NCBI GenBank assembly: GCA_000697335.1
Contig: JNEM01010683.1
Span: 1 to 35,738, forward strand
Length of the DNA stretch: 35,738 nucleotides
DNA from: Conidiobolus incongruus B7586
Lineage: Eukaryota > Entomophthoromycota > Entomophthoromycetes > Entomophthorales > Conidiobolaceae
Direction: 5' to 3'
In this document: positions 33,278 through 35,738 of the stretch, in pieces
Layout of the letters: each line of letters opens with the position of its first letter
Numbering within the stretch: position 1 is the first letter of the stretch
Program-made: the position numbers and the translations under genes
Notes under the pieces: generated by a model
Told to the model about the DNA's origin: nothing
Database searches by the model: none
What the model saw: only the letters and a program-made list of their open reading frames with translations

Positions 33278-33925
33278 GTTCAATACTTAAAATATAATTC
33301 TTTTTATTCAAAATTAAAATATAATATTTTATAAAGTAATTAAATTTTCCTGTAGAAATTTTCTTTCTTATAAGTTAGTTTTTTGACTACCTAAAACAAT
33401 TATCATTACATAGGTTATAATCTAGAGAATATACTAGATATAGTAGTTTTTTTAATTATTTTTAACTAAAAAATTCTTTATAACTTTAGCTTTATATATT
33501 TTACAATTATTATATAAAGTAATAAGTTTTTTTAGTTTATATTAAAAATATTGATTAATAATAATTTGATTTAAAAAGACAATATAAAGTTTATTATTAA
33601 TTGATTTCTTAAAATCTAAATAAAAATAACATATATTATTATAATTTATCATAATAATTAATATTTGCTTATCAATAAAGTATTTAATTAAACAAATTTA
33701 TAAAAGGGGTTGATTTAACTTAATTTAATATTTTGATTTATATTAGCTAAAAGATTATATAAAATAATTTAAGAAATATCAATTATAATAATTTATGATA
33801 AAAGCTTTAGTTTCTAGCTATATTTTAATAAGTTTTATTTAGCAATAGCTATTTTAGTTCTTTTTAAGCTTTAATAAAAATATAAGGTATTTATTTTATA
33901 GCTTGATTAATTAATTTTAATTTAT
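33278..33925 (-). mobile_element. Decayed Tc1/mariner-superfamily-like transposase repeat, copy B
   Basis: Reverse-complement homologue of copy A (7477-8104). The minus strand shows KTYxNIARN around 33838-33810 and LYLVYSLDYN around 33445-33413, matching YQNIARD and LYIIYSPDYN of copy A with the same spacing. Between them the two copies align with small gaps; examples of shared blocks are ACCTTATATTTT/ATCTTATATTTT and AAATATTATATTT. Many stops; not functional. It lies directly beside the unrelated full-length Tc1 element at 34094-35380, so this end of the window is a transposon-rich zone. Confidence 0.5.
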
Positions 33926-34093
33926 ATTTTAATATATATATATTACATATACACTAGCCTATAAAAATAAGTTATAAAATTAAAAATATATATATTTCTA
34001 TTAATTTCTTAATCAATTCTAATTTAAATAAACTTATATTAAACTATATAATTAATATATATTTTCTATCTATAATATATTATATAAAGTTAA

Positions 34094-34157
34094 ATTTAAT
34101 TAATTATTAATTGATATATTAAAACTAAAAATATACTTAAGATAAGTTATAAATTTG
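34094..34157 (+). repeat. Left terminal inverted repeat of the Tc1 element
   Basis: Reads outward to inward and ends AGTTATAAATTTG at 34145-34157. Pairs with the reverse complement of 35316-35380. Several of the mismatches are C/T or A/G transitions. Confidence 0.7.
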
Positions 34158-34181
34158 TGGGTTTTAGTATTGATAGAAAAA

Positions 34182-35199
34182 TTAATATCTAGTATATTTA
34201 TCTTTTGCTTTTCTAACTTCTTTAAGTTTATAGGGTATAAAGTTAATTAGCTTCTTATATTAGGTAAAACTAATATTATTCTAATCTTCTTAAATATACT
34301 TTTAAAGTTAATTTAAATTTTTTGCTGGGGGGAAAACTTTAATTAATTTTTTTAATTAATCCTAAAGATATTTAATTAAGTTAAGATTAAAAGATTAAGG
34401 AGGTTATTTTATAATAGTTATTTTGTTATTTTTAAGCTATTTAATAATAAAATTTGTAGTATAATAAGGTGTATTATCTTGTTGGAAAATGATATTTAAT
34501 CTTTTTAATTTATACCACTTAATAATTTTTTTTCAATTTATTATTTAGAATACTTTGGTATATCTTAATATTAATTCCTTTATCAACCCTACAAAGATAC
34601 CCTATACCTAAAGATAATATATATCCTTAAATTTTAATTAACCTATTATTATATTTTTGTGTTATAATAACATAATAGTTATAAAGTGGTTCTTTATCTT
34701 TTTTGAAATATTTAGCTTTTTTATTAGATTTATTTAAATATATCTTTATTTCATTAGATTAAATAACTTTACTCTAATTAGTTTTGGTTCAACTTTAGTA
34801 TTGATATTTAAACTCTTGCCTAACCTTATAATAAAACTTATTTAGTTAAAGGTGTTTTTTCTTAAGATATAAGCAATATCTATTTTAATATAAGGTATAT
34901 ATAATAATATTAGTACTAACTAATATTCTTGTATAGTCTTATAATTCTTATTATACTTTTATAATAGTATTATATTTACCTATATTAACTAATCTATAAA
35001 TATAATTTTTATTATGTTTATTTATAATCTTAACACACTTAAATTTTGGTTTATGTGTTTTTTTAACATTATTTTTAATAACCTTAACTATAATAAATTA
35101 ACTAACACTAGTAACTCTAGCAATCTCACAAATTGATTTATTTTTATTTTAAAGTTGATTAATATATAAGTAAACTTTTTTAGAGAGAGATTTAGGCAT
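34182..35199 (-). pseudogene. Tc1 transposase pseudogene
   Basis: Starts at ATG 35199-35197 (MPKSLSKKVYLYINQL) and ends KEVRKAKDKYTRY-stop at 34182, 1018 bp, equal to a canonical ~340-residue Tc1 transposase. The N-terminal helix-turn-helix reads NKSICEIARVTSVS, followed by the KKTHKPK linker. The catalytic region shows VI-SNE, where the family has VIWSDE, so the first Asp is Asn. FQQDNTP keeps the second Asp. PP-SFNLNLIKYL stands where the family has PPQSPDLNPIEHLW, so the third acidic residue is lost. Many stops stand where the family has Gln (for example VQQELQDYT read as V--EL-DYT) or Trp. At least one frame change separates the first two catalytic motifs. This pattern of CAA/CAG and TGG codons becoming stops is what C-to-T decay on both strands gives. 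Confidence 0.8.
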
Positions 35200-35315
35200 T
35201 ATAATATTAATTTTAAAATATTAGCTTAATAGTTTTATAATATATATAATATAACAAAAGAAAAAGAAGATATATATAAGTTTTGTTATTTATACCCTAT
35301 TTATTTATATATTTG

Positions 35316-35380
35316 CAAATTTATAACTCATTTTGGTTAAATTTTAAGTTTTGATATAATTAACCAATAGTTAATGAAAT
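35316..35380 (-). repeat. Right terminal inverted repeat of the Tc1 element
   Basis: Reverse complement reads TATATCAAAAC, a variable part, then GAGTTATAAATTTG, matching the left repeat at equivalent positions, with one single-base gap in the outer part. Confidence 0.7.
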
Positions 35381-35738
35381 ATAATCAATAAAGTTAGTTA
35401 TTATTAATTAATATAGGTAAACTATATTTTTTAATTTAAATATATTTAATTAAGAATTATTTAAGATATAGGTAAATATTTCAGTAATTTTGATTTTATG
35501 ACTCATTTTTGCAAGCTAGTATATAACTAATATTAAAATATTTTAATAATTTTTTAATCAAAATAAAAAAATATTTTTGAATATATTTTTTCACTCTTTT
35601 ATTAATTAAAAAATTTATATATAAAATTAGTTTTTAAAACTTTAATATGATCTAAATAATTATTATCTAATAATAAATTAATGATTTAAATAATATAATA
35701 TTACCAAAAGTTACTAATAAAGATTAAATATTTTTATA
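35381..35738. other. AT-rich sequence to window end
   Basis: Nothing recognisable beyond the transposon's right flank. Confidence 0.5.

Larger units (their letters stand above)
34094..35380 (-). mobile_element. Full-length but dead Tc1-family DNA transposon with terminal inverted repeats
   Basis: About 1.29 kb, the normal Tc1 size. Terminal inverted repeats of about 64 bp are recognisable at 34094-34157 and 35316-35380. The inner 43 positions match at 35, and most outer positions match with one gap. Between them, on the minus strand, lies a transposase pseudogene of normal family length. The exact outer ends and TA target duplication are too decayed to fix. A long TIR and a single transposase gene are as expected for Tc1 elements, which move by cut and paste into TA sites. 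Confidence 0.75.

Noticed and set aside
1-35738. CRISPR arrays, bacterial operons, ribosome binding sites
   Set aside because: No regularly spaced repeats; spliced genes and TATA promoters show a eukaryote, so prokaryotic features are not expected.

Overview
The window is an AT-rich eukaryotic contig that I read as fungal. It holds a LYS9-type saccharopine dehydrogenase (the fungal alpha-aminoadipate lysine pathway), a SIT4-phosphatase-associated (SAPS) protein, and an isocitrate lyase with the eukaryotic-length insert. The two spliced genes contain 20 reconstructable introns, 19 of them 46-68 bp long with GT..AG ends. Very low GC, dense small introns in some genes and AT-decayed repeats would suit an early-diverging fungus such as Entomophthoromycotina/Conidiobolus, but that placement is inference.

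Layout: (1) 1-6817 is a same-strand tandem array of three FAD-dependent aromatic-ring monooxygenases: a 3' fragment at the window edge and two complete intronless genes. The last two are a mosaic of near-identical and diverged blocks, which looks like gene conversion, and they share TATA boxes and an upstream inverted repeat. (2) 6818-11286 is a gene-poor, repeat-rich stretch. It contains a decayed Tc1/mariner-type repeat (copy A), a small SAP-domain ORF or exon, an unidentified coding remnant and a decayed tRNA-Gly(UCC). (3) 11287-13024, minus strand: LYS9 in seven exons. (4) 15195-19125, minus strand: the SAPS protein in fifteen exons, with one unusually long intron. (5) 24028-25632, plus strand: isocitrate lyase, intronless, with codon use and GC unlike its surroundings. 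(6) 29750-30961, minus strand: a class-V PLP aminotransferase-fold enzyme, with a decayed tandem paralogue at 31356-32490. (7) 33278-35380: copy B of the decayed repeat followed by a full-length but dead Tc1 element with recognisable terminal inverted repeats.

The genes do not form one obvious pathway. LYS9 (lysine synthesis), isocitrate lyase (glyoxylate cycle) and the SAPS protein (PP2A-like phosphatase regulation) are housekeeping genes. The monooxygenase array and the aminotransferase pair look like accessory families growing by tandem duplication. Long AT-rich intervals (notably 19.1-23.5 kb and 25.6-29.7 kb) show no gene I can support. The most interesting signals are the conversion mosaic with its shared promoter element, the two-copy compact transposase repeat, and the complete fossil Tc1 element whose stops mostly fall where the family has Trp or Gln codons, pointing to C-to-T decay.
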